Below the pieces are notes generated by a model. The model was not told the origin of the DNA. It made no database searches and saw nothing but the letters and a program-made list of their open reading frames with translations. From assembly GCA_024364805.1 (NCBI GenBank), contig CM044489.1:112704620-112768619 (forward strand): a stretch of DNA of 64,000 nucleotides, read 5' to 3'. This document shows, piece by piece, positions 25,815 to 37,118 of this stretch (the first letter of the stretch is position 1; each line of letters begins with the position of its first letter). The position numbers and the translations under genes were made by a program. This DNA comes from Euprymna scolopes (lineage: Eukaryota > Mollusca > Cephalopoda > Sepiida > Sepiolidae).

Positions 25815-26345
25815 GGACATTATGAAGAGAAATGAGTAGAAAGATGTTTGTTCACATTACACTTGTACTTCTGCATATCAGTACAGTTGGGAAAGCAGAA
25901 TCCCCGAAGTTCCAAAGGCTTGCAGTTCTGGGGGAAGAAACTAATGTAGTAAAAGGCGTTCCTACACCTAGGGATCTCTACTGTAAAGGGGTGGGGCTTA
26001 GTTGCTTGTCGGGTTTGTCGCGGGTAGTCACGTCGAGGAGGTACAACTGCTTGCAGTTCGTCAGAGCATTCACCATTAAAGTATTTGTAGAACAGGCAGA
26101 GGGATGCAATATTTTGTCGATGGGACAGAGGTTGAGGTCTAGATGACAGTTCAGGACCTATCAGGTTGGCGACTCTTTTGAACCCTGTTCAGGAGTGAGA
26201 GACAAGCAGCAGATACACAGCCCAAATGTGGCAACAGTACTCATACATGGCGAATGGTGGCCTTAAAGAGGTACAGGATACTTTAGGCGTAAGTAATTTT
26301 CTGGCACGGTAGAGAGAGCCCACCTTCTTTGCAGATATGCATATT
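25815..26345 (-). mobile_element. LINE 3' coding end (RT thumb/C-terminal region), decayed
   Basis: On the minus strand the translation has MYEYCCHIWAV, SSRPQPLSHRQNIASLCLFY, KYFNGECSDELQAVVPP, ATKPHPFTVEIPRCRNAFYY and ISFFPQNC, then VNKHL. This run (LSHRRxVASLxLFY, HPF.V..PRC, SFFP, VN.HL) is the characteristic C-terminus of CR1/Jockey/L2-like LINE reverse transcriptases. The catalytic RT core is absent, as in 5'-truncated copies. At least one frame change lies upstream of the well-conserved stretch. The plus-strand open frame at 25832-26146 is its antisense shadow. Confidence 0.75.
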
Positions 26346-26791
26346 ATGTTTTGGTGGCAATTATCCATAAGAATGAACCCAACTCATGTAGAAAATTGCG
26401 ATGTAACATAGTGAATTAAATCGTTTCTTCTATCTACATAATCAATATTATTTCTTGGATTATTAGAGAATTTGTCATAATAACAGTTCGTCAATACTGA
26501 ATTCAATATGGCGTTATGGAAAGATATAAAGGTATTTGCAGCTTCTCTTCAAATGTTCGGATTTTAATCATGTCAAATCACACTTAATTTTCTTTTAACG
26601 GATTGATTGTTGCTATTTCTTCTGATGAGTAAAGGGCATACTAGAGTCAATGATTGATATAATAATTAAGTGATTGGTTTTGCGCTACAAAACATATACT
26701 TTCAAGACTTGTATAAGTCAACTGAATTAAAAGGATAAATTATAAGATGGTCAGTATCATGAATTTTGGAATATAACTTTTTGTCATTTAT

Positions 26792-26855
<64 letters not shown>
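26792..26855. repeat. (CT)n followed by (TA)n
   Basis: CT tract 26792-26818 passes into a TA tract. Confidence 0.95.
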
Positions 26856-26856
<1 letters not shown>

Positions 26857-27204
26857 GTTTAGTTCTAAGAAGTATATAGGTTTAATGCATATTTTCTATT
26901 AAAAGTTTTTTTTCAGATTGCCACAATTAAATAAGCTCAATAAAAATGAATTTACACTTTCATAGCATAGCGATATTACGCGTTTTATATAGATAATACA
27001 TATGAATAAAATTATTGAATAACACATATTAATCAGTTAATCTGAATAAAACGTGCAAAGCCATTAATGCATTTGCCACACACTCGGATTATTTTATTAG
27101 TAGTAAAATTCGTCTTACATATGTTTGGTTGAATAGGGGAAATTCAGAAATTTTACATGAGTCTAATATTTATGTATCTTTGATTCGATATGCTTACATT
27201 CGAT

Positions 27205-27207
<3 letters not shown>

Positions 27208-27273
<66 letters not shown>
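27208..27273. repeat. (TA)n microsatellite beyond PLE tail
   Basis: Pure TA. It lies about 50 bp downstream (minus strand) of the hammerhead-like motif of the neighbouring PLE. Confidence 0.95.
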
Positions 27274-27277
<4 letters not shown>

Positions 27278-27322
27278 TAGAGGTACAGAATTTATATATC
27301 GTTTCAAAAATAATAAGCGGAA

Positions 27323-27366
27323 GTTTCTCGAAAGCTCTTTCGGCTATCATCTCGTCAGGAGAAAAT
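27323..27366 (-). ncRNA. Hammerhead-ribozyme-like motif in PLE tail
   Basis: On the minus strand: TTTTCTC (stem I), CTGACGA core (plus 27352-27358), GATGATAGCC (stem II), GAAA, GAGCTTTC (stem III and cleavage site), GAGAAA (stem I). Stem I pairs over six bases (TTTCTC with GAGAAA). CTGANGA and GAAA are both canonical and the site before stem I is UUC, an allowed NUH. The stem III strand AGAGCUUU is self-complementary with G-U pairs, fitting a minimal hammerhead working as a dimer. Stem II is weak (G-C, mismatch, G-U), so this copy may be eroded. It lies about 100 bp 3' of the PLE endonuclease, where PLEs are known to carry such motifs. Confidence 0.6.
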
Positions 27367-27462
27367 CGATAGCGAACAAAATAATATTGTGTCGAAAAAT
27401 AAAGAGTTCTAATGAGGAACTTATTAAATGTGCCAAAAGTACGGGGGACTGAAATAAATTTA

Positions 27463-28280
27463 TTAACGTTTAAAAACGATTAAAATATTGGCACAACGAG
27501 GGAGGGAAAAAAAGCGGGAGAAAAGATTCAAAGTTCCCCAAAGAGAAACAAAGCGTTTGATGTTTCTTTTTGCCGGACACAAAGAAGGTTGACGCACCGT
27601 AATAGAGACAGACTCCAAAATCTTTAAATGGTTTCTGGAGTCCGCTCTATGTAGCACCTCGAACCAATCTATTTTATATCTATCGGCACAGCACGGGTTG
27701 TCAACCAAATGCTGGCCAATAGCATAGTCCAAGGCTGCAGAAGGAGGGAGACCACCAGACCCCATCATCCCTTGTCTGATCTTCGATGGAACATGCTGGT
27801 TTATAGGAGTCAAAAGGTGCAAGGATGTTTGCCCAACATAACCAGCATCGCACTGGCATTTGAATGGATATACAAATTACTATTTTGGATGTAAGGCAAA
27901 CTATCCTTGCGAAAAGACGGAAAAACAGGTCTCGTACTATATACCAAACGCAAGGACACAGAATTAAAGCAGTCGTAAATACTTCTGCGAATCTGTTTGG
28001 AAAGTCTATTACTCTTTTCCCCAATCCACGGTAATTTTAAATAAACCGGGCATTTCAAGGGTCCAAACTTTTTAGGGGATTTAAAATCCGCAACCTTTTT
28101 GAAAATACAGTCATCAATAAGGTCAACAGGATAACCATTATTGATGAATATTTCCCTGATCTTATCGAGTTCGGCAAAAAAGGGCATATCCTGAGACATT
28201 AGCCACATGTTTTTCAATGATCAACATGAACTCTGATAACCCACTATGCGTGTACTCAACGTTATGTAACATTAGTGGTT
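27463..28280 (-). mobile_element. PLE 3' part with GIY-YIG endonuclease, decayed
   Basis: On the minus strand, the end of the RT/linker region (REIFINNGYPVDLIDDCIFKK, near 28140; KSPKKFGPLKCPVYLKLPWI; VYSTRPVFPSFRKDSLPYIQ) is followed by a GIY-YIG domain. The domain shows CQCDAGYVGQTS (near 27845), INQHVPSKIR, YAIGQHLVDNPCCADRY, WFEVLHRADSRNHLKILES and VRQPSLCPAK, ending near 27463. These are the catalytic Tyr-Val-Gly, the QHVP helix and the Glu-containing last helix of PLE endonucleases. The upstream RT core is missing. The coding region is spread over more than one frame, so it is broken. Its GIY-YIG sequence differs in type from the one at 63.1 kb, so two PLE lineages are present. Confidence 0.85.
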
Positions 28281-28699
28281 TAGTAAGGAAAACAACAGTA
28301 CATCAATTCTAACATTCGACCAACCACTTTGGTAAAATCAATGATGATAGTCGAGTAACAGCCTAGTCCCAGTCCCCTGAAATCATTTGCAACTTGATGG
28401 GCCTCTTACACAGATGAGCTTGCTGGAGTCAATTGGTCATTTGATAACAAAGTTCTGGATTGTAGGATTTTTTGTACGTGTGTATGCTGAAAGCCCAGCC
28501 AATCACATGCTAAGTTACAAGAGCCATTCGTTCTCACTTTTTATTTAATGATGCTCAGATGCTATATTATTAGTAAAATCCTATGATTTGCTAGTTTCAC
28601 ATGTAATTGAATATGATCAACCCAACACTGATGCAGAAGTGTCATTCTCTAAAAATGAAGACCCAAAAAAAACGCAGGTGTTATTGAAAGGTATCCTAG

Positions 28700-30100
28700 A
28701 TAGGGACTCTGGCATTGGATAATGTTATGTCAGCAGAGTCTGTGGCCAAGATTTCCCAGAGAATCAAAGGATGCGATGGTTGACAAGCGAACAGCAAAAT
28801 TGTTAAAAATACTGCAATTGTTAATCAAGGCAAAGCACACCAGGAACTGAGAATTGCATTTTGACGCTGTAAGTAAAATGCTGCCAATATTTGCTATAGC
28901 AGGACACATCCTATATGTAAAGTCTGCTTACTTGTACTTGTAACAATCGGAGGCGCTGCCCAAAAGCGATTCTGACGTCTACACATAAATTCTCTGAAGC
29001 ATTTCATGTGATTAGACTGAGTGATCGCTACTGGTATGGCTTGTCAACGGATCTGGTTATTGAGCAGGTGGTAATGAGAAGCATGAAGACGTTTAGCTGT
29101 CTCTATCATGACAGAGGAATGAACGAACTTCAAAGATTAGTTTGGATGCTATCACTTACAACCTGCGTTCAAATCAAGTTTACAATGAAAGAGCTATCAG
29201 GCATTCGTTATGTCACTAGTAACCCGCACTAGTAAACTACTTCAGCAGAGAGAGGAAGCTCCTTGCGTTTCCCCAGACATATGACCTTTCACAAAGTATC
29301 CGTCGATTCATAGCATTTCAAGTTGAGTAACTGGAGAAGAAAAGGTGAACGTTGACAGAGCAAACTCTATATGAGAGGCAATAATAGTTTCGAACGTGGA
29401 GAGAATATCCACGGATTCCCTTTAAAAAAGGATTAGGCATTTACACTTGGGTCAAAAGTTTCGCTCAGCCAAAGGTTGAAGCAATTGAAACTGATCCGCA
29501 ACTCCTATTCCAGAGACTGTGTATGCTACCTATTAATGAACCCTCAACTCAGCAACAGCAAGAATATTTTCAGTATGAGCTTTGTGATGAACCACCCGAT
29601 TTTTTTTATTATTTCGAACTACCACGAGAGGAAAAAAACAGTTTGGCAGATGCAATATGGGAACAGACTTCCCTGTACAATCAGGTCCAAAGTCTTCAGA
29701 TCTACAGTATCTCTGACATGGTGGAGCACAACTTCAACGCCTCCCATTACAAAATGTCTACAAATTAAATGAGATCCGTGACTTATACGACATATATATT
29801 AAAACTAGATATAGAAAAGCACGCATTGTTTTTGATGGGTATAAAAGTGGTCCATCCATTCAAGACGGGATGCTGAACAGGAGGCTTTGGTAATGTGTCA
29901 CTGATCCCTTATATTGTGTCAAAATTTAAAAAAAAGGATATTGTTTATCAACGACACAAGAAAATTGTTCATTTAGCTGGGAAAATAGATTGAGGGCAGC
30001 AGGTTGGAGTCTATGCATCTGGAGATCGTGCCGTATTGATTGCACAGACACGGATCAATGCTGTAAAGAAACGATTGAAGAAAACAGAACGCCTATTTAC
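28700..30100 (+). pseudogene. Decayed copy of a repeated gene family with PIN-like domain (N-terminal/middle part)
   Basis: Plus-strand pieces in order: MSAESVAKISQRIKG (28726), IAGHILYVKSAYLYL (28892), RLSDRYWYGLSTDLVIEQVV with RGMNELQRLVWMLSL and MKELSGIRYVTS (29008-29225), YFQYELCDEPPDFFYYFELP and SLADAIWEQ (29555-29675), RKARIVFDGYKSGPSIQD with NRRLW (about 29815-29890), and VYASGDRAVLIAQT (about 30010). From memory this series matches long uncharacterised proteins in many copies in invertebrate gene sets. VFDGY...RR and the GDAD-type ASGDRAV segment look like a PIN/flap-nuclease-like fold. Several stops and frame changes separate the pieces. The C-terminal half of the same family lies at 40330-41095 on the other strand. 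Function unknown; likely carried by or derived from a mobile element. Confidence 0.6.
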
Positions 30101-30480
30101 TAGCAAGGATTATTTTATTCGCCTACGAGTGAACTGGGGAGAAGCATCGCATTGTGTTACTTACATCTTTGTTTTTTATTTCTTACGACGCATTTTCGCG
30201 TCCACTCCACGTCTGTTTCGCCCATAATCGGAAGCTCTCACCCTCCCTGTAGTCAAGTCCTTGCTCACTGTGATTTTAGTTATTTCCTGAGCTCAAGAAG
30301 TATCTTAAAAGCTGTCGTTATGAGACACTTGAGAGATTCAAGAGGCTGTTATGATGGGTCATTGACACGCTTACTCATGAGGGGCTCTCCAGAAGTTGTT
30401 GGAACGACACAATTAGTACATTGATTTGCAGTGGATTAAAGTTTCATGTATGTGCAATCAATCAATAGGGCGGGAATTTA
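30100..30480. other. Moderately GC-rich stretch, no assignment
   Basis: Both frames open at 30152-30424 resemble nothing I know. It may continue the decayed gene copy to its left. Confidence 0.3.
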
Positions 30481-30490
30481 TTCAATACCT

Positions 30491-30492
<2 letters not shown>

Positions 30493-30556
<64 letters not shown>

Positions 30557-30575
30557 AGTGAGTGTGTGTGTGTGT
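30493..30575. repeat. (TA)n/(TG)n compound microsatellite
   Basis: TA tract 30493-30523 followed by an interrupted TG tract. Confidence 0.95.
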
Positions 30576-31144
30576 GAAAATTAGTATTTTCGGATTACGT
30601 TTCGTTTATACTCGATAATTATTAGATAATGAACATTTGCTAGGATATGTAAATATGTTTTTTGATTTTTCATACATTTATTTTACAGGTTAAATTATTT
30701 TTAATTGGGATTAGGTATCATTTATTTAATATTTCCGTTCATAATATTTTTGTAAACTTCCATTAGATACCGTCGACAAAGAATCCATTTTTATAAAATT
30801 CATATATCTATATTACTTTTATTTTAAATTATTATAGTGTTCCATAAAACAAAAATATAGAGAAAGACAGTATAGTAAAGTCTCTTGATTTTGTTTATTT
30901 TTGTTTGGTATGTTATGGTGATTAAACAATTTAATTGTTAACTTTAACTTTAATGGATTGATAATTTTATCGTGTTTTAGAATAGATGATGGACTATGAA
31001 AGTATATGCACAATAATTATTGTTCACGCTGCAATCTTGGTGAATCACTGAACAAAGATTACAAAATATTGATTATTTTATAGTTTTTATATGCTAGTAA
31101 TTTTAATATATACATTTTTATGAACCGAAAAAGAGTGATAGAAA

Positions 31145-31186
31145 AAGTTTTACACTGTGTGAGTAGTTTTTTGGGGTCACCCTGTA
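31145..31186 (-). mobile_element. Possible Tc1/mariner-type terminal repeat
   Basis: On the minus strand the sequence starts TACAGGGTGACCCCAAAAAA CTACTCACACAG at 31186. CAGGGTGACCC-AAAA is a typical outer word of mariner/Tc1 or IS630-like terminal repeats and the flank is TA-rich. I find no partner end or transposase nearby. Confidence 0.4.
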
Positions 31187-31268
31187 TATATATGTCTGTA
31201 TATATATAAATATATATAAATATATATATATATGTGTGTGTGTGTATGGTGTGTGTGTATGTGTGTGG
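31186..31268. repeat. TA/TG-rich microsatellite
   Basis: Interrupted TATATAAA blocks followed by TG repeats. Confidence 0.85.
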
Positions 31269-31366
31269 TTATTTATTATTATCACCAATTGCTAAAATAT
31301 AGTCTAGATTGTGTAGTGGCATGAAAATGTTTATTTGTATATGAATAATGTATATATTTATTTATT

Positions 31367-31482
31367 TTTCTTCTTTTTTGTCGATCTATAAAGAATAATT
31401 CCGTTAATAGCCGATGTCCTAGTGTTAAATAATGTCTTCATAGTGTATAGAGACCGCAAGTGAAGTGTATATAAGTACCAAG
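31367..31482 (+). repeat. Dispersed repeat family B, copy 1
   Basis: About 115 bp shared with 37119-37232: TTTTTGTCGATCTATAA, AATGCCGTTAATA/AATTCCGTTAATAG, AGTGTATAGA and CAAGTGAAGTGTATATAAG occur in the same order. The TATATAAG end looks like a TATA box, but this is not evidence of a promoter by itself. Element unknown. Confidence 0.75.
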
Positions 31483-31544
31483 TAAATAGTAAGTAAATAG
31501 AAGTCAACATCAATAATATAGGAAGTGAGGAAGCATGGCTGTGG

Positions 31545-31770
31545 AAATCTTTTTACCCGAATACGATGTCCAGCATGTTAAAAATATACTATTTGTTGTA
31601 GAAATCTAATGGATGAACATCTGAACAAGTTGGTGGGGACAGGATATTTTTACGGAAACATAAATCGTAAAATTGCCAACTCATTTATGAAACGTCTGTA
31701 ATGGAAAAATCCAGGAAATAAACGAAGCTTATAAAAAGAAAACGTGAGTCTTGGAATTTTCAACAAAATT
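31545..31770 (+). other. Coding-like stretch of unknown origin
   Basis: Reading plus-strand frames gives LMDEHLNKLVGTGYFY, GNINRKIANSFMKRL and NPGNKR close together, with a mixed residue composition unlike the surrounding AT-rich translation. It ends at a (TA)n array at 31779. I do not recognise a family; it could be a remnant of an element ORF or chance. Confidence 0.2.
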
Positions 31771-31773
31771 TTG

Positions 31774-31778
<5 letters not shown>

Positions 31779-31813
<35 letters not shown>
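31779..31813. repeat. (TA)n microsatellite
   Basis: Pure TA tract. Confidence 0.95.
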
Positions 31814-31815
<2 letters not shown>

Positions 31816-32079
31816 CTCATATACAAATAAACATTTTCATGCCACAATATTATCTAGACTATATTTTAACGAATTAGTTATAATAATAAATAACTACATA
31901 GCCTTGTCACAGACCAAAAAAACTAAGACGGTTTTTTTCTCATCAAGAGCTACATATTTAAATGAAAACAGGCCTTTTGTTATTGTTTTTAACTTTTGTT
32001 GTTTTTTTTTTTACGAAAAGGGCTTTTTAAAATGTTTTAGTTTAAAATCTCAATTTCTTCAAGAAATATAAAAACTAAG

Positions 32080-32838
32080 TTAAATTAATATGAGATAAAA
32101 TGACTAAGATTAGCTTATATTCATTTCTATCAAAAATTAAACAAATATATATATATATATTAGTACCAATCAAATAAGAATAATGACGTAATATAACAAT
32201 ATAATACTAATGAGATACTAATATATATATTATGTTAAAAATTAAAGGTAAATAATAAAGAAATAAATAGTTAAAATATGGTAATAAGAAGATATATGAT
32301 AGTTAAAATTAAAAAAAAAATCACTTCATTGAAATATAAACATAACATTGAGTACACATAAGAAAAACATACAAAACTACATGTAAGTAAATAGAAGTAA
32401 ACAAAAATATAAATATATGAGTTGAAAAGTAAAACTACAATAATAATTTGTCTTCCCAAGATTTGAAAGAGTGTCGGTCATCTATTGTTTCTCTGCTCTT
32501 CTTTTCTATTTAACTTCTTCACCATTTTCCGCTGCCTATTTTGACAGGTAATCATATGACGTTGTAATTTTAACGTTTGTATAACTAGGTTATATTTATC
32601 TATATTTAGAGATTTGCCTCTTTAAAAATTAGAACGTTTTTTTTCTGTTGAGTGACGTTGTAATAAATTTATTCATAAGTAAATGACTGACCCCTTGTCA
32701 TGACACTGGAGCAACATAAAAATAGTGTTTATTTTAATATAAATCAAAGTGTATCTTGCTCTGTTTAATTGAACTATATCATACAAACCTAAATTAAATT
32801 CATTTGTTCTTATCCTTAGTTAGAATATCATTAATCTG

Positions 32839-32840
<2 letters not shown>
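32080..32840. other. AT-rich stretch, nothing recognised
   Basis: No coding similarity or repeat copy noticed; short TA blocks at 32145-32161 and 32221-32230. Confidence 0.5.
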
Positions 32841-32924
<84 letters not shown>

Positions 32925-32925
32925 G
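32841..32925. repeat. (TA)n microsatellite
   Basis: About 85 bp of TA with one TG interruption. Confidence 0.95.
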
Positions 32926-33111
32926 ATAACTGAAACGACATAAATTAATCAGCCACTATATATTAAAGGCACATGTTGCATCTAAACGATACCCCCGATT
33001 TTTGTACATGGATAATGCTTTGTCTAAACATATAATAGAAGCTGTGCAGTTTAAGTATCGTACAGAAATTATACTGTTTCTATTTATAAAGCTATTATTA
33101 GCAAAGAAGGG

Positions 33112-33172
33112 ATTTGTTAACTATTCTGGCCTTTCACGTAACAATCTAATAAACAATTGATACCGTGCAAAT
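33112..33172 (+). repeat. Single fragment of the 19-kb tandem-repeat unit
   Basis: TTAACTATTCTGGCCTTTCA CGTAACAATCTAATAAACA followed by GATACCGTGC matches the TAACTATTCTGTACTTTCAC CTAACAATTTAATAAACA part of the array at 19.3-20.0 kb. So the unit is dispersed as well as tandem. Confidence 0.7.
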
Positions 33173-33963
33173 TTTGTTTAATTTGAACACCAGATCTAAT
33201 AAATAGCCCGGTCCGTAAACTGAACAAGTACAATGATAATAATTATTTACAGAGATAGAAGATAATAATCTACGGAGTAAAATATGAAAATAAACGATGA
33301 AGCTAGTTTGTAAATAATGATTGCTTTAATTCACTTTTAACTGACCCACCCATCTGATTTGTAGGTGTCTTATGATTAGAAATAAATTCGAATGCAATCT
33401 ACGAAATGATTTACAGATTTTGTTATCATTATAGGAGGATTAATCGTCAAAAATAGGATAAATTATATTAGTGAAAAATGAAAATTAATTTAAAATATGT
33501 AAGGAAAATTAATCATTGAATTTAGATGTTTTTCCAAAAGTATCTATAAGAAATAGATCGAAAATAATTGAGTATATATTCATTTAAAAAGCAAGCCAAA
33601 TAATTGATATCATTGTCTTTTCATAGATATCGAATTTATATAAATATTTCGTGATGTGTAAGCTGATAGAAAAATCTTGCTAATTAGTGGGAAATTATTA
33701 TCAAATTTTTACAGCATAAGCTTGATTCGTCTGATTATCCCTTGCAGGAAACATATATAAAAACCTTTTTTTTTCAAGCTGAAGGACGTCACATTATTCC
33801 TTTTCGTTCGACTGTTTTGCAACGGCGTTTGACATCGTTAACTGCATTGTGCACCCGGCATTTATTCAATCTGGGAACAATTTTGTTTTAATGATCTTAG
33901 TTATCATGCATTCAATATGCCCCTTGTGAAAATTTTAACTAACATACGGCCAATAATACGTAA

Positions 33964-34599
33964 TGTTGGGATTAGAATATCCCTGGAAATAAAGTTCGAC
34001 TCTCACACCTGAGTATGAGGACACATTTCGATAAGTCCTTAATCCGAAATAAGACGAGGCAATGTGCGAAGGAACACAACACAGTTGTTAACAATTTAAC
34101 AGTTTAATGAGAAAGAAAATATGCACATATATACAAGATGATGGAATATTACAGAACGACCAAATTAAGTGGATGGAAGAAGAGAAGGTAATTAATTGTT
34201 GCGAAAACATATTCCGCTAGACTTATCTGAAGATGAGTCGTGTAACATTATTGTCATGCTCTGCGCTTCCTCGCTTCGTTCGTTCTGGCTTCTTTCGTTG
34301 GCGATATCTCGGTTGCAATTCAACAGGGCTAGCAGATTCCGTCCTGGGTTGACTGCCACTCACGCTGATTGAAAAGCAATTGGAAAACTGACAGAGCTAC
34401 CGTCGAGGGTGTGATCCGCAGATCCGGATGAGATGAAAAAGCGGTGAAAAAGAGGCCCCGAAGGGCGCGAGCAGGGGTTTTATCAAGCCCCTCACGTGAC
34501 TCCCAGAAGAGTGGGGATGGCTTCCCTAATCCACGGGCTGACAGGGGTTAAAGCAAATAATCAGCAGGAGCTGTTCACAAATTAATTCCAATAGTAACA
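33964..34599 (-). mobile_element. Second solo-LTR-like unit
   Basis: On the minus strand a 636-bp unit begins TGTTACTATTGG and ends CTAATCCCAACA, with inverted TGTT...AACA ends. It contains a TATA-like TTGATAAAACCC (plus about 34476-34485), a GC-rich stretch after it, and ATTAAA (plus 34103-34108) about 140 bp before the end. The order fits U3-R-U5 of an LTR. GC content is well above the surroundings. No internal region, primer-binding site or clear target duplication is visible, so it would be an old lone LTR. It is unrelated in sequence to the unit at 9.1-9.8 kb. Confidence 0.45.
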
Positions 34600-34619
34600 A
34601 AGATTATCATACTGTAATA

Positions 34620-35510
34620 TACAGTAATGCTAACTCGTACTAATATTTGGAACACTTAAGAAGTTATTAAACAGAAACTCTGTTCAAGAAGTTTCGTTTT
34701 GATTCAAGTACGCAGAAGAGGAAAACAAAGTATTTTTACAGTATTTCTATAAGTCTATGCAATTAACGTTTTATAGGGGGGCAACTAGAAATTGTAACTA
34801 TCACAGTTCACATAAAATAGTAAAACTTCCATCAGTATACGTTGGATATCTCTTGTTGACTGCTTTGCTAGATGTACTTTGATTCATATTCAACTAGTTG
34901 TGTATATGGAATTCCAATTTAGTTTTTATTAGATGAAACAAAAATATCTCCAGTTATTGGTTCTTTCCATATTTAAGGTCTTTAACTAGTGTTTCTTTTA
35001 CCGGTAACAATGGGTATGCTAAGAAGTGACTATGTTACCGATATTATAATGCTATCATGGAACTACAGGCTTACTTGCCCATTTTAAAAGAAATATTTAT
35101 CTAAATATACGTGATCTAATACGCCAGTACAGCGTATTTTATATCTCTCAGATTTTCGCCTTTATTATTTAAGATATGTATTATATATAGTCGTTTATTA
35201 AGCAATCATCGGTATAATCGTCTTTTACTCATTTAGTAGGTCACGAGCTAAATTTAAAATTCTAAAATCAATTACTATAAAATTCTACTGTGAAGATATA
35301 ATTTATTGGTTCAGTAACGACAATAAAAATTTACTTAACATTGGGTGGTAAAAAGTTTTTTTATAAAATTTAAATATTAAAAATTAGAAATCATGTTTCT
35401 GTTTATCATTTTACAGAAGGAAAGTGTAACACTTTATTTTGCTTAGGACACCTGGCTTATTATAGAACATATATTTAATAAGAAATGTGAACATAATAGC
35501 AGGCCGCTTA
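34620..35510. other. AT-rich stretch, nothing recognised
   Basis: No coding similarity, RNA gene or repeat copy noticed. Confidence 0.5.
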
Positions 35511-35514
35511 GATA

Positions 35515-35940
35515 TGATTATTTTATTAATGTAGATTTCATATTTATTATTATATTATATTGGACCCAATGTATAATAATTATTTTAAAAGTTTTTAAAA
35601 AAATGACTCGTGCGCGACCACCGAGAATCGAAACCAAAATGTTTAGCTAACGATTTATTTTTTCATTTGGCGTTAATGCCTGAGTTATGAAGATATGTTG
35701 CAGCAAGGCTAAAAGTTAAAACATGAAACAATAGCTAATACGTTATGCATGCATATTTGTAATGCCGTTGTTCGACCTTCACTTGGCAAATTCCATTTCT
35801 TTAATTTTCATACTTTTGCACCGATTTACCCCAGCTATATTCCAAATATAAAGTTTCGCATGGGTTCGAATACCCTATATATTAAGGTTCATGTCTGGAG
35901 ACAAAGAAATCTAACTGGAGTTTTGTAGGCAACATTTTTA

Positions 35941-35977
<37 letters not shown>

Positions 35978-36255
35978 GTATACAAAAATATACATAGAAA
36001 GAGGTTTGTATCTTCTATAAACATTTTTACGCAAATATTACGCAAGTATAAATCATGTAGAATGTCTACATGTATATAATTACACGTAATAGTAAACTAA
36101 AGACGATCACCCCTACGAAAAACGGAAAAACTAATATGGAGTTAATGTTTCAAAGAATCTGCAAATTAGTTGGAACTTTTGCAGATGAATGCAATTCCAC
36201 GCCCTATATAAGAAAGTTGTATTTTTATTTCAAATAGAAAGAAAGCGGTTTCAAT
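35515..36255 (-). repeat. Dispersed repeat family A, copy 1 (about 740 bp)
   Basis: Matches 52262-53015 over its whole length. Shared blocks: TATATTGGACCCAAT, AAAATGACTCGTGCGCGACC, TAATGCCGTTGTTCGACCTT, TTTTGCACCGATTTACCCC, TAAAGTTTCGCATGGGTTCG, ATAGAAAGAGGTTTGT and GATGAATGCAATTCCA. A (TA)n array (35944-35977) sits in the middle. On the minus strand the part at about 35600-35700 contains GGCATTAACGCC and GGTTTCGATTCTCGG, similar to the A- and B-box regions of a tRNA-derived promoter. That region ends in a T run, so a SINE-like origin on the minus strand is possible. Confidence 0.8.
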
Positions 36256-36320
36256 ACGATTGTCAACGCACAAAAAAAACAAATATATACGAGTATAGGT
36301 AGATATGTATATACATATAG

Positions 36321-36645
36321 ATGTCCTCTGAGACGATTATTCCTTTACCTCTTTACTTTAATGAATAACTACATTTATCAAATTAGAAAAATATATTGAC
36401 TTTTTCTTTTATCTCCATATTTTCATGTGACAAAATTGTGCATCGTAATTATATATATATATATATATATATATACAAAATTGTGCGTCGTAATTATTTA
36501 TATATATATATATATATACAAAATTGTTCATCGTAATTTTATATATATATATAAAGCATCTGAGATTGCTATTTGTTTACCTCTTTACTTAGATGAATAC
36601 CTGCATTTAACAAATTATAAAAATATATTTACTGTGCCAAATCGT
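36321..36645. repeat. Local duplication flanking a three-unit (TA)n minisatellite
   Basis: The block TTTACCTCTTTACTT with ATGAATAACTACATTTATCA (36352-36385) recurs at about 36580-36612. Between them ACAAAATTGTGCATCGTAAT is repeated three times (36430, 36475, 36519), each followed by a TA tract of different length. This is a compound minisatellite in which the unit contains its own microsatellite. Confidence 0.85.
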
Positions 36646-36777
36646 GCGTCCCAATTTAATAAGAACAAAAGCCTGACAACAATTTACACTAAGCAAACGT
36701 TATCTATTTTAACTTTTGGCTAAATTAATCTTTAGGAGCTTGTCCAATACATAAAAATATTTAAACATAAACATGTC

Positions 36778-36885
<108 letters not shown>

Positions 36886-36889
36886 TGCA

Positions 36890-37010
36890 AAGAACATGCT
36901 AGATCTTTTGCATAAATAACTAATAAATAAAGAATAGATCTTTTGCAGACGAATGCAATTGAATGACCCATATAAAACAAAGTTGTACTTTCTTTTTAAA
37001 TAGATAGATG
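36890..37010 (+). repeat. Dispersed repeat family A, short partial copy
   Basis: AGATCTTTTGCAGACGAATG, CAATTGAATGACCCATATAA and TTTCTTTTTAAATAGATAG match the tail of the family A copies at 36.2 and 52.9 kb. Confidence 0.7.
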
Positions 37011-37118
37011 TTTTATGTGAATAGAAATACACAGAGAAAATACAATTTTATAGGAATACAGATATGTGTGTGCGTGCGTGTCTGTATAGTTATAGAACGA
37101 AAGTATTTTTTTATTTTT

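Noticed and set aside
25832-26146. 104-residue plus-strand frame with a signal-peptide-like start
   Set aside because: It is the antisense of a well-supported LINE C-terminus on the minus strand.
33964-34599. Full LTR retrotransposon
   Set aside because: Only one LTR-like unit is present; no gag, pol, primer-binding site or second LTR lies within reach.
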